Shown here piece after piece: positions 47,119 to 58,079 of a stretch of 64,000 bases of DNA. Under the pieces are notes generated by a model. The model made no database searches. It worked only from the letters and a program-made list of their open reading frames with translations, and was not told the origin of the DNA. Source of the stretch: Apodospora peruviana (taxonomy: Eukaryota > Ascomycota > Sordariomycetes > Sordariales > Lasiosphaeriaceae); assembly GCA_033439685.1 (NCBI GenBank), contig JAUEDM010000009.1, positions 682,001-746,000 on the forward strand, in the 5' to 3' direction. Within the stretch, counting starts at the first letter, position 1. Every line of letters begins with the position of its first letter. Position numbers and translations under genes: made by a program.

Positions 47119-47992
47119 GGGGGGTTTGCGGCTTTGGGTTTGGATTCGTGGACTGGACTCTAAGACAGATCACAAGGTTAGAAGAAGATGAGAAGGCGTA
47201 TATGGGTCATGGGAAATGCGTGAGGGTTGCTTCATAAAGGGATATTTGGCGTGATATACGGCCTTTTCGGCTTTTTATAAGGTATTGATAATCTTTGGCA
47301 GACTCGTGGTTTTTTACTGCGGATATGGCTATCACATCACCTTGCTGCCCGTAGGCCGAAATAGAAGATAGTTCCCCGATTTATTACGCTGCAGTCTGGT
47401 TCCGTGCGCTCCCAATGTTTCTTGATGGTGCTATAGAGATAGTTTTGGTGACTGGATGTTCCTACTGGACATCCTAACAAAGTACGGAAAGCAGCTGGGC
47501 ACGGCGATCAAACGGGTTGAGATCATGCATCAAGTAGTTAGTAATGTTACCACTTCAGGATGTCAATGTGTCCAGGCAACGGGACGTATCAGATCAACCG
47601 GTTTGATGTTAAATATGAGGAACTTTAGATGCCACAAGATTACGTGTTCAGGCAACAAGATGTATAATGGAGACAATGCAATCACATCACGATTCACGGT
47701 AAGGCAACAAGGCGGGCTGTTTTGGGGAATCAAGTGTGTATTTCTATCAAGGTCCTTTGCGGCTTCTCCTCCATGAGTGTGTAAGTTACCCAGTTCTGCT
47801 GGCCACACGGGGACCATCCCATCAAGTCCACCCCTCCTGCTTTTCCTTTGTCAAAGCTGGTTGAACTTGTCTGATGGCCTCAAAGAGGTCTCTGAAATTC
47901 CTATAGAGGCACCGTTCCCTGAATCAAGCTCAGAGCCAGGCTGTTATTGTGTCGGAGTTGTGATTGGCTCTGGCGCTGTCGTTCATCCTGCC
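47119..47992. other. 3' flank of NAD synthetase
   Basis: 3' UTR and spacer. No supported gene. Confidence 0.5.
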
Positions 47993-48305
47993 TCAATGTC
48001 GCGTCTTGCTCCCAGGTCGAAAATTCTGAATCAAGATGATTTGTGAGATGGTGCTTTGTTTCTGACTGTGAAGTTAGGTGGGTCAGCTTTGGGTACATGG
48101 CTGTGAATGTGGTGTGGATGATGCTTACCTTTTATCGGTGCTGTACACACCGCCGCTCAGATCTTGATCAAACATGCTGGCTCCGATGTGACGACCGAGT
48201 TCACCGAATCCTTATCTCGCCTCCAAAGGTTGTCCATGACAAATCAGCTTCCGGCGATTTGGCCAGGAAGCCATCGAAGGGAGCTGTAAGGGTATCTTCC
48301 GCCAT
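47993..48305 (-). CDS. possible small multi-exon gene
   Basis: Model: 48305-48205, 48140-48129 (12-nt exon), 48065-47993; about 61 aa starting MAEDTLTAPFDGFLAKSPEA, then LSWTTFGGEIRIR. Introns have GTGAAC/GTACAG and GTAAGC/TTCACAG ends with a CTAAC branch in the second, and joins are in phase. Upstream (48412-48484) lies another good intron-like interval (GTAATG, GCTAAC, TTGACAG) that would be in the 5' UTR. The last exon has a second open frame (ETKHHLTNHLDSEF, later Gln-rich) that looks as plausible, so the true 3' end is unsure. Confidence 0.3.
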
Positions 48306-48493
48306 TGACGGCCACGGCTTCGGGACCCCAAATGCTGAGACGACCAAGATGGCCAGGTTGCTCGAGTAGTTTTTGTGTGAGTGGTGAGTCTGGTGACGTC
48401 ATGATCGAGGGCTGTCAAAGGAAATGAGTTAGCGAGTGTTTCTTGACGATGAAGAAGTTCAATGAATGAGCATCACATTACCATGATTGTCAT

Positions 48494-48776
48494 TCACATC
48501 ATCGGCCCTTTTCCACCTTGGTCGCCGCCATAGCGACAGCGGCGACCACCGCGGCCTCCGCCGCCGTGTGTGTGGGAGACAGGAGGTTGGTGGTGGTAGA
48601 TTTGGGGCGCGTAGTTAGGCTGGTAGGCCGCCAGTTTGGACGAGCCCGTCTGCAATCTAAATCGACGCAGGCACCCAAGGCACAGGTGAGCTGCGCCGAT
48701 TCAAATTGTGAGCAGGCGGTCAGGCCATCCAGGTCGGCGACCTACCAGCCCAAGAAAGAAAAAGAACTTTTCCCAT
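48494..48776 (-). CDS. small Gly/Arg-rich protein
   Basis: Two-exon model: 48776-48746 and 48690-48494, 75 aa, intron 55 bp (GTAGGT donor, GCGCAG acceptor), in phase. The N-terminus is MGKVLFLSWAAHLCLGCLRR, moderately hydrophobic and Cys-containing, followed by KLAAYQPNYAPQIYHHQPP and a Gly/Arg-rich tail (THGGGGRGGRRCRYGGDQGG). A TATA box at 48905-48899 and a CT-rich leader support the start. Transcribed divergently from the M20 peptidase gene at 49173, 0.4 kb away. Function unknown. Confidence 0.45.
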
Positions 48777-48898
48777 GCTGGACACCTAGAGAACGAAGGG
48801 GAAGAATCCTGGCCTTCACCCTGCCCGAGGATGGACCAGGCTCAGGTTTGATGAAGAAGGAAAGGGAAATTGTTGTGAACTCAGACGTGGAGAAGGTG

Positions 48899-48905
48899 TT
48901 TTATA
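48899..48905 (-). promoter_or_regulatory. TATA box of small Gly/Arg-rich gene
   Basis: TATAAAA on the minus strand, 123 bp before the ATG at 48776, followed by a pyrimidine-rich leader (TTTCCCTTTCCTTC). Confidence 0.55.
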
Positions 48906-49172
48906 GTAGAGGGGACTCTGTTGGTGGTCATGTGACCTCTCTCCTTCTCCTCGCTCTCCGGGGACGAGCACTGATCCCTGTCGGCTTGCGCCCTGCCCCG
49001 CAGCATGCACACTTTCCCTAAAAGAGGAGGTGGCGGGAAGTGTAGCGGGCTCGGTCCCAGTTATCTTGCAGGGGCGGCGCCAAGGCGATGGCGATTTGAT
49101 TTAAAACTGATGATCTCCCCGCCAGGCCGTAGCACCCCTGGACATCCCCTCCAGGTTGCGTCAAGTGTCAAC

Positions 49173-50948
49173 ATGGAGAAATCAGACACTTTCGATTCCA
49201 CGTTACCAGTGGCCTGGAAGCCGCTGCGAGCTGACAATAAAGACAACAAGAAGCAGCAACGCCCCAAAACACGCCATCTTATCCTCGCCATCGTTGCTTC
49301 TGCATGGGCTGTGCATGTGTTTTTATCCCTGATATTTGGCGGAGGTCTCTTGGATCACCTGTCCGATGCAGCATGGCCGCAGGAACAGGCGGACCTTGCC
49401 TCCCAGTGCGTTCAGCCGGATCCCCTATTTCCCAGCAACGACACCAAGCTGGACGCCATCGTCGATTACGTCACGGGTGAGAAGTTCAGACTGGAAACCA
49501 TCGCGCGCCTGTCCAGGGCGGTCCAGGTCAAGTCTGAGTCCTTCGACGATTTGGGAGTCATCGGCGAGGACCCGAGATGGGACGTCTTCTACGACTTCTC
49601 CGCCTACCTCAAGAAGACATTCCCCCTGATTCACCACAAGTTGCAAGTCGAGCACGTCAACACCCACGGTCTGCTGTACACGTGGAAGGGTAGCGACGAG
49701 TCCCTCAAGCCTACGCTCTTGATGGCTCACCAGGATACCGTTCCCGTACCGCCCGACACCATTCCGAGTTGGACGCATCCGCCCTGGAGCGGTGCCTACG
49801 ATGGCAAGTACATCTGGGGCCGCGGCGCGAGCGACTGCAAGAACCAGCTTATCGCCGAGATGGAAACGGTTGAGCTGCTCCTCGAAGCCGGATTCAAACC
49901 GAAGCGGACCATCCTCCTCTCGTTCGGTTTCGACGAGGAGTGCTCCGGACGACAAGGCGCCCAGAGTTTGGCTGCTTTCATCCAGAAGCGCTATGGCGAC
50001 GACAGTCTGGCTGTCATCGTTGACGAGGGTGCCACTTTTGAAAAGACTTGGGGCACGCTATTCGCCAAGCCGGGCACTGGCGAGAAGGGCTACACGGACG
50101 TGTATGTCACCGTTCGTATGCCAGGCGGCCACTCGTCGATCCCTCCCGAACACACCAGCATCGGTGTGCTCAGCGAGCTCATTTCTCAGATCGAGTCGGA
50201 GCAGTATCGCACCCGGCTGGAAGACGAGAACCCATACTACACGCAGTTACAGTGTGGCGCGGCACATTCTCCAGACTTCCCGGATAAGCTGAAGGAACTT
50301 CTGGCCAAGCGATCAGCGTCAGGTGGGTTGCCAACGTGCAAGGCTAAGCCAGACTACCTCGCCCTCGAAGCCGCCAAGCAAGGACCCGAGATCAAGTACC
50401 TCATGCAGACCTCTCAGGCTGTGGACGTCATTTCAGGCGGCATCAAGACCAACGCCTTACCGGAACGTGTCAGGGTGACGGTCAACCACCGCATCAACGT
50501 CGGCGAGACACCACATGTCGTCTACGACAGACTAACCGCCATTGCTGGTGGCATCGCAAAGAAATACAACCTAACCCTTCACGCGTTCGACGGCCACGAG
50601 GAGGTTGAGTCGTCCATCACGGTGACCGCATCCAAGGAAACTCTGGAGGTGGCGCCCATCACACCTGCAGACGGAAGGCCGTTTGAGGTGCTTTCAGGTA
50701 CTACCCGCGCGGTTTACGGCGAGCACGTCATTGTTACGCCGGGGATCATGACCGGTAACACGGACACGCGGTACTACTGGGACTTGACCAAGCACATCTT
50801 TCGTTTCTCACCGGGCTATGACCCGACCGACGGCAACGGATTGGGCAATATTCATACGGTGAACGAGCGGGTTAGCGTGCTAAACCATGTGAATATGGTC
50901 AAGTGGTTCTTGCTGTTTGTGCGGAATATGGACGAGGCTGAGATTTAG
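49173..50948 (+). CDS. M20 metallopeptidase, carboxypeptidase S-like (vacuolar)
   Basis: Intronless, 591 aa. A short cytosolic N-terminus (basic KKQQRPKTRH) precedes a membrane anchor at about residues 36-55, then a lumenal catalytic domain. That is the layout of yeast Cps1, a vacuolar Gly-X carboxypeptidase that releases C-terminal residues from small peptides. Two-zinc M20 residues are present: His186 and catalytic Asp188 in MAHQDTVPV, bridging Asp221 in GRGASDCKN, catalytic Glu255 and metal-binding Glu256 in DEECSG, then VDEGATF. The dimerisation lid begins after PGGHSSIPPEHTSIG. The C-terminal TGNTDTRYYWDLTKHIFRF carries the last zinc His. The frame is open 168 nt upstream, but the chosen ATG directly precedes the family-like N-terminus. 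Full length, expected active in nitrogen recycling. Confidence 0.95.
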   Translation: MEKSDTFDSTLPVAWKPLRADNKDNKKQQRPKTRHLILAIVASAWAVHVFLSLIFGGGLLDHLSDAAWPQEQADLASQCVQPDPLFPSNDTKLDAIVDYVTGEKFRLETIARLSRAVQVKSESFDDLGVIGEDPRWDVFYDFSAYLKKTFPLIHHKLQVEHVNTHGLLYTWKGSDESLKPTLLMAHQDTVPVPPDTIPSWTHPPWSGAYDGKYIWGRGASDCKNQLIAEMETVELLLEAGFKPKRTILLSFGFDEECSGRQGAQSLAAFIQKRYGDDSLAVIVDEGATFEKTWGTLFAKPGTGEKGYTDVYVTVRMPGGHSSIPPEHTSIGVLSELISQIESEQYRTRLEDENPYYTQLQCGAAHSPDFPDKLKELLAKRSASGGLPTCKAKPDYLALEAAKQGPEIKYLMQTSQAVDVISGGIKTNALPERVRVTVNHRINVGETPHVVYDRLTAIAGGIAKKYNLTLHAFDGHEEVESSITVTASKETLEVAPITPADGRPFEVLSGTTRAVYGEHVIVTPGIMTGNTDTRYYWDLTKHIFRFSPGYDPTDGNGLGNIHTVNERVSVLNHVNMVKWFLLFVRNMDEAEI

Positions 50949-52153
50949 GGTGCCGATAGGGGGTCCAAAGGGAAGGGTATCACAGCTTATGATGATTACT
51001 TCTAAGAGTATTTCTAGGATGGCTACCAGGTGCCCTGAGAAGTCACGAGCTAGAACCCTTGTAAGGTACTCGATGGCTACTACCGTTCACCGTGGAATGG
51101 TGTACATGTTCTCAATGTTGACTTCGGCCGTCGAGCAGTAGCGGGTCGATGAGTTCTGCTGGGCGGATTCCTGTTGTCCACTCAGAGCGGTAGCAACGGT
51201 GGAGGGCTTTTGAGTCCGTCGTCGTTACAAGGAGAGGGAAGCCCGAGGATGTCGTCAAGTTTCACTGGACAAGTAGTGTATATGTACATAAGTACATTAG
51301 GTTGTCGAGAAGTGTCTCAAGGTTAGGTTAGCGGTCCCGACTTTCTCGGTCGCTACTTGTAAGTAGTTCAATATAAATATAACCAGGGACAGTAATCAGT
51401 ATTCATTGTATCATGACACCGCTCGATCCAGTTACCTATGACTGCGAGTAGCATGCGGCCATGGGTGCCAGTGTGGAGGTCAACGACTGAACGTCAAGAC
51501 AGGCCAGTACATGGATGGTGATACAATGCGGAGAATTAGATTCTTGTTACATTGCGATGGTTCCAACTAGGTTTCAAACGACTTGAGCGAGGGGGTCCTG
51601 CTGCTATAGAAAACAATGCAGTATCAATGCATGTGCGCAGGTCAACGGAGGTCACAATGAAATCTCAGACGAAGATAGTCAAGACGGCTACGACAAAATT
51701 GGGACTTTAAACTTGCAAAGAGATAACTACAGCGAGCAATATAGCAGTTCGAAGAAGGGTTAGGACAATGGACATGCTGTAGAAACAAAGTCTGGATTTT
51801 GGATCCTGTGATGCCATGGACCAAGGAACCCAGAGTGGAACCCAATGCCTTTGAAGTTGATACCGAAGCCATGTTTTCTTTCAGGTCCCCACCAATGGGT
51901 TCCCTTGTCGATCTCTGAGCGCGCACAATCTGGCCGCCGGAACATCGCTCCCGATTGCGTGTGGCGGATATGGCTAGCCCTCACTGGGACACACCCCTAA
52001 AATTTATTAGTTTTGGTCCTCGGGCAGGCAAACAAACAAACCTAGGGAACAACCACAACCCAAGTTTTGTGTCGTGAGCGTCACCACATCACCGCCAGAG
52101 ACGCGCCTGTATCCCTAAATTTCATATATCCCTTATACCAAGCATCATTCACC
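50949..52153. other. intergenic
   Basis: Holds one arm of the inverted-repeat element family (51056-51104). No supported gene. Confidence 0.5.
51056..51104 (+). repeat. solo arm of the MITE-like family
   Basis: About 49 bp closely related to the arms of the element at 7289-7462: CCCTTGTAAGGTACTCGATG, then the outer end CCGTGGAATGGTGTA. No opposite arm was found within 250 bp on either side, so this is a truncated or recombined copy, or an arm-sized independent insertion. Confidence 0.65.
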
Positions 52154-55081
52154 ATGTCGAGCCGCAAATGCGTGCCGCACATGCAAGTACAAGTGGGAGA
52201 GCAGCCGCATCGTCTACTGGGTCGTGCGAACTTCAAACGCTGTCATAGAGAGACAGCGGAAGTTGCATGTGGAAGATGTTAACGTCCCCGTGGAGGAGCT
52301 AAATGCGTCGGGTGTTGTCACCACAGCAAGGCTCGTGGCACTGTCAAAGCTGATCGCGAAACATGTGGACAAAACACCACACAGCCATCCTCGCTCTGTT
52401 CCAGTCCTTCATCCAGGTGAAAAGCGCTACACACGCCTTCTTCCAGCAAGCAGTCGCCGAGAGCCTCAACCCCGAAGTCGAGAGGATTAATCGGTCCCAC
52501 AAGCGCTTCATTGATCGCCTTATCGAGGCCCGGGAGGCATTGGGTGAAAAGAAAGCCCTCGACGCAACCGCCAAGACCAAAGCCAAGACCGATACCCTCG
52601 CGCCAACCGAGAGCAAGGATTATATGGATCAACTGCCACTCACTAACAAGTTTGGCGCACTTGATCTTGATGGCGACGCCGCCAATGCCCAAGAGACCGA
52701 CGAGACCGAGCGTGAAGCCGTCCCAGACAAGCCCGTTACTGCGAGACGCAAACAGGCAAAGCCAAGCAAGGGCAAGGGCAAGGGCATGAAGAAATCCAAC
52801 AAGGCTGCGGTTGTGGGCGAGTCCAAGCTGGAAGACATACCGCTGGAAAACTACCATATCATCCAAGACGAGGAGGGATTCATGACGGACTACCTCTTGG
52901 CTGTCTGCGAGCTCGTCCAGCAGATGGGCAGGCTCCGATCGACCCTTCAGAATATCTCGTACGAAGTCGCCTACGACAGACTCAACTCCGCCGTCGCTGG
53001 TGCCGTTTCTAATGTCGCCAATGCAATGGCCCGACGCACAGCTTCCGCCCTGTTCGTCAATTTTCTTGGCGGCCATGATTCCTTCCAGACCGTCATAGAT
53101 ACCATAACCCATGGAGACATCGAGAAGGCCCAAGGCATGTTCACCATCAAGTGTTTCCAACAGCCTACCATGGAGACACCGTTCGAGGACTGGTGTGGTG
53201 CTCAGAAGGCGTTGGATATCGCCATCGACATAAAGGAGCAGTTCTTTATTTATGCATACGGGGACCTACTGGACTTTGTGACCGACTTCCAGATAACACG
53301 CATCGGCAAACCCACCAAGCGCATGCTGAAAGAGATCAAGGACTGGGATCCCAAGTGCGATCTGCAGCGTGCCACGAACAAAGAGAGGATCCGATGGCGG
53401 CGCGCTTATACCCTCAACTGGCTGTACGATCTGGTTAATGTCTGTTCCTCGGCTGTCGTCGAGTGCAACCACAAAGGGGAGGGCCGTAAGCTTGAGGACA
53501 TAGACTGGTCCGTCGAGGGTACTAAGCAGAGGCGACTGTTTGGTCTGAACGAGTATGCAGGTATGTCTAAACCCCTTTGCTAGACTGGAGCCATTGATAA
53601 ATCGGACAACTAATTGCTCAACTTCTGTGACTCCAGGGTTCATCACTTCTATTGCCATGCAGAAACTAGGCACCGACATTCGCAAGCGCATCCTACCGTA
53701 CCACGTCTTTCAATTGCAATGCCTCGTGGATTCCATGGCTGTGTCGCGCGGCTGGACCCTCAACGCCATCCGAGGCCACGTTATTGTCCCTCCGGCTCGC
53801 GATTTTCGGGTGAGGCGCGACCTGGACCTGTTCCTGGACCGCGACGAAAAGAAATTTGGTCATGGCATCATCCAAGGTCTCTCCGTTCTCACGCAGCTTC
53901 TCGATCATGAGTCTCGGTCGTCCGGCGAACCGCGGCGAAAGAACGTAGCGTATGACCCAGTGCAGGATATGCTTGGCGGGTTGCTGTGTGATTTCCGAGA
54001 CTGACTCGGCGAGTCCGACAAGGACGGTCTGGCCGGAGATTCCGCCCTCTCGGTTCTCCAACACCGACTCCAACGGCTTATGGGAGCACTCACCTTTCCG
54101 CTGCGGCGTAGGGCTCGTGGAAGGGCTTGAGATCGGATACATCCTCGGCATGTGGCTCTGGAACCTGTTTCCCGAAATCACCTGCTCGTCCATCTGCACA
54201 ACATGCTGGTCAAGACAGGCTACATCAAGGAGCCGATCGGGCTGTTCATGTCCCTCGAGGACTTTTTTGGGGAATCCTTCTACGAGAACGGGAAACCACC
54301 CGACGCCGACTTTGCCAAAGTGCTCTTCGTGAAGGTGAGCCGGACGAGGACCGTCGCTCACTCCCGTACGTCGGACCGAAGACAGGTCCACAAGCGGAGA
54401 GCAGCACAATCCACGAGCTGATGAGTCCGGACCTCAACCTGTTCTTCAACAACATGTCGGCCCCGGTGATGTACCACAAGGCAGGAAGGAATCCCGTCAC
54501 CATACCGGACGAAGACGTGCCGACAACCTTGATGCTTAGTGGGGTGGGATTCGGGTCGCGCAGACTAAGCGGGCGCTCAACCCGGCCACGGGCCAGTACG
54601 AGTTCCAAGACACGGACCTCGTGCGCCGTTTTGTTCGGGAAGGCGGTTCTATGGACGAAATGCATCAGACCATCGAGGCCTTAAGACAGACAGGCATCCC
54701 GGACCTGCCCATGCCTACCAACGGCCGACCGCTGCCGGAATTGTACCACAAGATGATAAAAGCCCACGGGATGACCCCGGGCGGCAAGCGAAACGCGGCT
54801 TCCGTGGTCGACGACAACATAGAGTTTGGGGATATTGGCGGGTTCGAGATCACGGACCAGGTGCTGCTCGAGATTCTGAAGGCGGACATGCTGCGCGATA
54901 TTTGTGGTTTGTGGCCGCTGTTGGGGTTCAACTCCGTGTGGGGCACGTCAAGGCTGCTGGTACAGTTCTTGAGTATCGAGGACGCGCTGAAGAAGATGCG
55001 GAACCGAAGACGTTGGAGAGGAAGGAGCAGGAAGAGATTATGAACGGTGAGGCGGATCCGAGTGGCTGCTCTGTTACATAA
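52154..55081 (+). pseudogene. DUF6604-like gene broken by multiple frameshifts
   Basis: A plus-strand gene of roughly 900 codons can be followed through successive frames. Order: MSSRK start (52154); shift near 52175; SSRIVYWVVRTSNAVIERQ; shift near 52370; a 1.2-kb open exon (IPLENYHIIQDEEGFMTDYL, then KRMLKEIKDWDPKC) ending in an intron at 53561-53636; second exon FITSIAMQKLGTDIRKRI; then shifts near 54000, 54190, 54340, 54570 and 55000; final QEEIMNGEADPSG before a stop at 55081. The N-terminal YWVVRTSNAVI segment and the following architecture resemble fungal DUF6604 proteins. None of the breaks can be an intron. Adjacent genes are intact, so this is real decay, not general sequence error. 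Function of the family is unknown. Confidence 0.7.
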
Positions 55082-55852
55082 ACCATTCCTGTGTCAGAGT
55101 ATTTGTATTGGGTGGGCTTGAGTCTATTCAAGCTCGCCCAAGTCAAGATTACGGCCGGGCACTGCCACGGGTGTGTGGAGCGAGCATTTCATTCCACACC
55201 CAATAGCGGAATGCCATGTTTACTGGTCCTCCCGCTGCTGCTTCCAGAGTGAAAAACCGAAGCTCCGGAAGCCCAGGAGGCATCGACACTTTGTCGCTGT
55301 TTTTGGCAAGAGAATATGTTGTTAATCACAGCGATCAGACAGCATAGCGGGCTGCCGACCTCAGTTACAAGAAGACACCCGACCAGACCACCCTGCCTAC
55401 ACGACAACTCCACCGAGGAGCGAAAACACCTGTTCTAGTTGTTAGCTATTACTACTGTATATATCAACCAACACCATTTCGACCAATACCGGGGCAAATT
55501 TCTCGATGGTAACCTCATTCAAACGCCCTACAAAAGAACTACACATCGACCACAAAGATCTCTAGCACTGATGCCGTTGCACGCTGTTGCGACGGTCCCC
55601 AAAGTTGGCGAGATCGCGACGAACGCGCGGAAATTTTCTCCCTCCGAGGACCCGATTTTCCCCGACTTTCTCGACCAATCACAAGCCGCAAACCCGTTAC
55701 CCCCAGCGACCCAATCGTTAACAAGCCTTTCAAGAGGACATAATGGGCCCCCCCTTTAGCTCCGGCTAGACAAGGGGGAGGAGGAGGAGGCCTAGCGGTC
55801 GCAGCACTCAGGCATCACCCTGCCCCCGCCTCGCTCCCTCCCCGTCTCTGAC
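55082..55852. other. 5' flank of LINE fragment
   Basis: The part from about 55560 is G/C-rich with a short frame (TNARKFSPSEDPIFPDFLDQ) and probably belongs to the retroelement's 5' region. Otherwise nothing. Confidence 0.4.
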
Positions 55853-56526
55853 ATGGAAGCCATAAAGAAAATGGTAGATGAACTAGTGAGTATGGCGAAC
55901 CAAGAAGTGAAGGGAGCAGCAAGAGGCATGGGACAGGACCTATTGGCAGCTGTCCGCAGGATCTACAACGCATCTCAGGCCCAAACTGGAAACATATCAC
56001 TAGCCAATCTCCGCAAGGTAGTGGCCGAGGAAGTTAAAGCAGCGGTAAATGGAACCCAAGACAAAAGATCCTGGGCTGCAGTGGCCTCTCAGGGACATCC
56101 CACCCACCCTCAGGCGCAACCTACCGCCCCGACAAAGATAACACCAACTCGTATAAATAAGGAGGTTCTTGTTAGAGGCAGGGGAATGCCAGCCGATCTG
56201 GCTAGTCGGACACCGCAGGAGATTATCCAGGCTGTTAACCAGCCGTCAATGAAGAAGGAGTCATCTGGAAGGCCCAGCTACTGGACTGCGAACCGTACTG
56301 GGCTGCGCTGAGCCCGGTGCAGTGTTTCAAATGCTGGAAATGGGGCCATACGCAACCTCACTGCAGAACGACACCATTATGCCCACGGTGTGAGACGAAG
56401 GCTCATGGGGACGGCGGCAGAGATGGAGAAGCCCAATGCCCAACCCACAGGAACGAAATCTCCCTCCGCTGCCCAGCTTGCGGAGGGAGACACCCAGCAT
56501 GGTTGAAAGAGTGTCCTGAAAGTTAA
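55853..56526 (+). mobile_element. LINE ORF1 (gag-like) fragment with zinc knuckle
   Basis: First frame 55853-56311 (MEAIKKMVDELVSMANQEVK, then WAAVASQGHPTHPQAQP and a basic PTRINKEVLVRGRGMPADLA) is typical of the ORF1 N-terminus of Tad1/I-type non-LTR elements. A second frame (56317-56526) starts at a CCHC knuckle (CFKCWKWGHTQPHC, spacing C-x2-C-x4-H-x4-C) followed by two further Cys-rich motifs. The two are out of frame, and part of the normal linker between them seems deleted. No endonuclease or reverse transcriptase follows, so the copy lacks everything 3' of ORF1. Not mobile on its own. Confidence 0.75.
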
Positions 56527-57383
56527 AGGTCCTCTCAAAAGTTACGGCAAAGACATGGGGACTGGGACTAGCCAAAGCACGAGAGGTGTCAACGGGCCCG
56601 TGATCGGAAAAATCGACAGGCAAGAACGCTCCGGGAAAAGGAGATGGGTGCATAAGACCTAGCGTAGTAATAGTTCAATACTGATTGTCAGATTTATTAT
56701 CGCTGCCTTTCGCTCCTGAGCTTTAACTGCATGATACTATGTTGCGCTGAATATGATTGTTTCATGATGTATATTTGATCGAAATCTCGCGGTCCCCGTT
56801 GTGGATTCTTTCAAGGTTCTTGACATATCCATGTTGTGAAATTGCCAGAGTCATTATTCCACGAGATAGGTTTATTCCAGTGGATGTTCAGGGAGGTAGC
56901 CTCATGTACCTAGGTAACAAGTCCAGCGTCTTAAGAGACAAAAAGAAAGAGGAAGGAAAAATTAAAATGCGGGAGATGATGCTTTATGTAACTGCACAGG
57001 GAAGCAACTAGAGAATTAGTTGATCATGAAGTAGGTAGGTAGTTACAAGTAACAGCCTGCAGACTCAGGCAAGCCGCTGGTCACTGGGATATCAATAGTT
57101 TCCTCATCTGACGTCTTCCACTCGGCGGGGATGGTGGAGTGACTGTGCCGACGAAAGACTGTAGTCATCTCGATATCGGGAATATCGCAATCACGGTTCA
57201 GTTCTCATGTTCAATATCAAGGCTGTCAAATGGAATGAAGGGATTATTATTCGGGTCCGTCCTCGCTAACTAACTATATGAAGAAGGAGGCAGCTCCCGC
57301 GACTGGTACGTCCGATACGGTGCACATAGTCGTCAATGTCGGTAGGAAGATCGTAATTGATGACGTGGGTGACGTTGGAAATA
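56527..57383. other. intergenic
   Basis: No coding frame of note. Contains a GTAGGTAGGTAG stretch near 57031. Nothing supported. Confidence 0.45.
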
Positions 57384-58079
57384 TCAAGACCACGCGCCGC
57401 CGGACATCCGCCCTGCCAGCTCGCTCCCATCACCAATATTGCCCAGCCTGACGCCCTCCTTTATCGAGTCCCGACTCAAGCTGGAGCTGTAGTAAACATG
57501 GATCCGAACCTCTGTGCAGCACCATTCCAAGGTAAATAGTCCACACCTCAGCAAGCCAAAATAACCTGGTACTCTGTGAGTAATCAATAAGTCAGTGACC
57601 AACTCCAACGATCTCTGTTCAAGCTGGGTGACTTACCGTGACGTGATCCCCCCAAAAATATACTCCAGTCATTAAGGCTAAGCCTGACACCGACATCAAT
57701 AAGCTGGTATTCTGAACACGCTGTCAGCCCAAGTAATCTAAAGGTCACGTCCTTGCTGAAAACATACCCTGGCGTACTTCATGCCAGAGGCATGCTTCTT
57801 GTGATCATGATAACCGACGATTCAGCGAACGGCGGTCCGGTGGTGAAAATGATGAGGTGCGATGGCAGGCACGTGTATTGATCGTCCATCATCTCCTGCT
57901 TTCTGGAGCACGCATCGATGAAGCATTCAGTTGGATGGAGACGGCAATGGGATCTTTGGCGACGGGGCCTCGGTCTTGATGATGGGCGGCTTCGGTTTGG
58001 GCTTGGGCTTGGAGACACCCGTGGTGTCGTATCCCGCCCGGCCGCAGTTAAGAGGCTCTTCTGGCGTCTTGACATTCAT
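57384..58079 (-). pseudogene. broken minus-strand gene with Lys-Pro repeat
   Basis: ATG at 58079 (context TTCACAATGA) opens MNVKTPEEPLNCGRAGYDTT, then SKPKPKPKPPIIKTEAPSPK and stops at 57927. An overlapping frame carries on with ECFIDACSRKQEMMDDQYTC, then SHLIIFTTGPPFAESSVI to 57779. Two intron-like intervals follow (GTATGT...TTCAG at about 57766-57712; GTAAGT...CTCACAG at about 57646-57577), and the exons between and after them are open in more than one frame (for example YQLIDVGVRLSLNDW). Splice sites look intact but the reading frame does not, so I call it a decaying gene. Family unknown. Its upstream region is tandemly duplicated. Confidence 0.4.
57520..57540 (-). repeat. short match to the MITE-like arm
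   Basis: The minus strand reads ACTATTTACCTTGGAATGGT plus G, matching the arm core of 7289-7462 at all but one position. It lies inside the last exon of the broken gene. It may be a remnant of the element or a shared coding origin. Confidence 0.4.

Noticed and set aside
52067..52282. 71-codon plus frame containing MSSRKCVPHMQ as a separate small gene
   Set aside because: It only covers the first frame of the frameshifted DUF6604-like gene.
53695..54110. Alternative reading of the pseudogene as a spliced intact gene
   Set aside because: No donor/acceptor pairs with realistic intron length bridge the frame changes at about 54000, 54190 and 54340.
52318..54409. Long minus frames (280 and 238 codons) opposite the DUF6604-like gene
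   Set aside because: They mirror the codon pattern of the plus-strand gene, whose frames carry the recognisable features.
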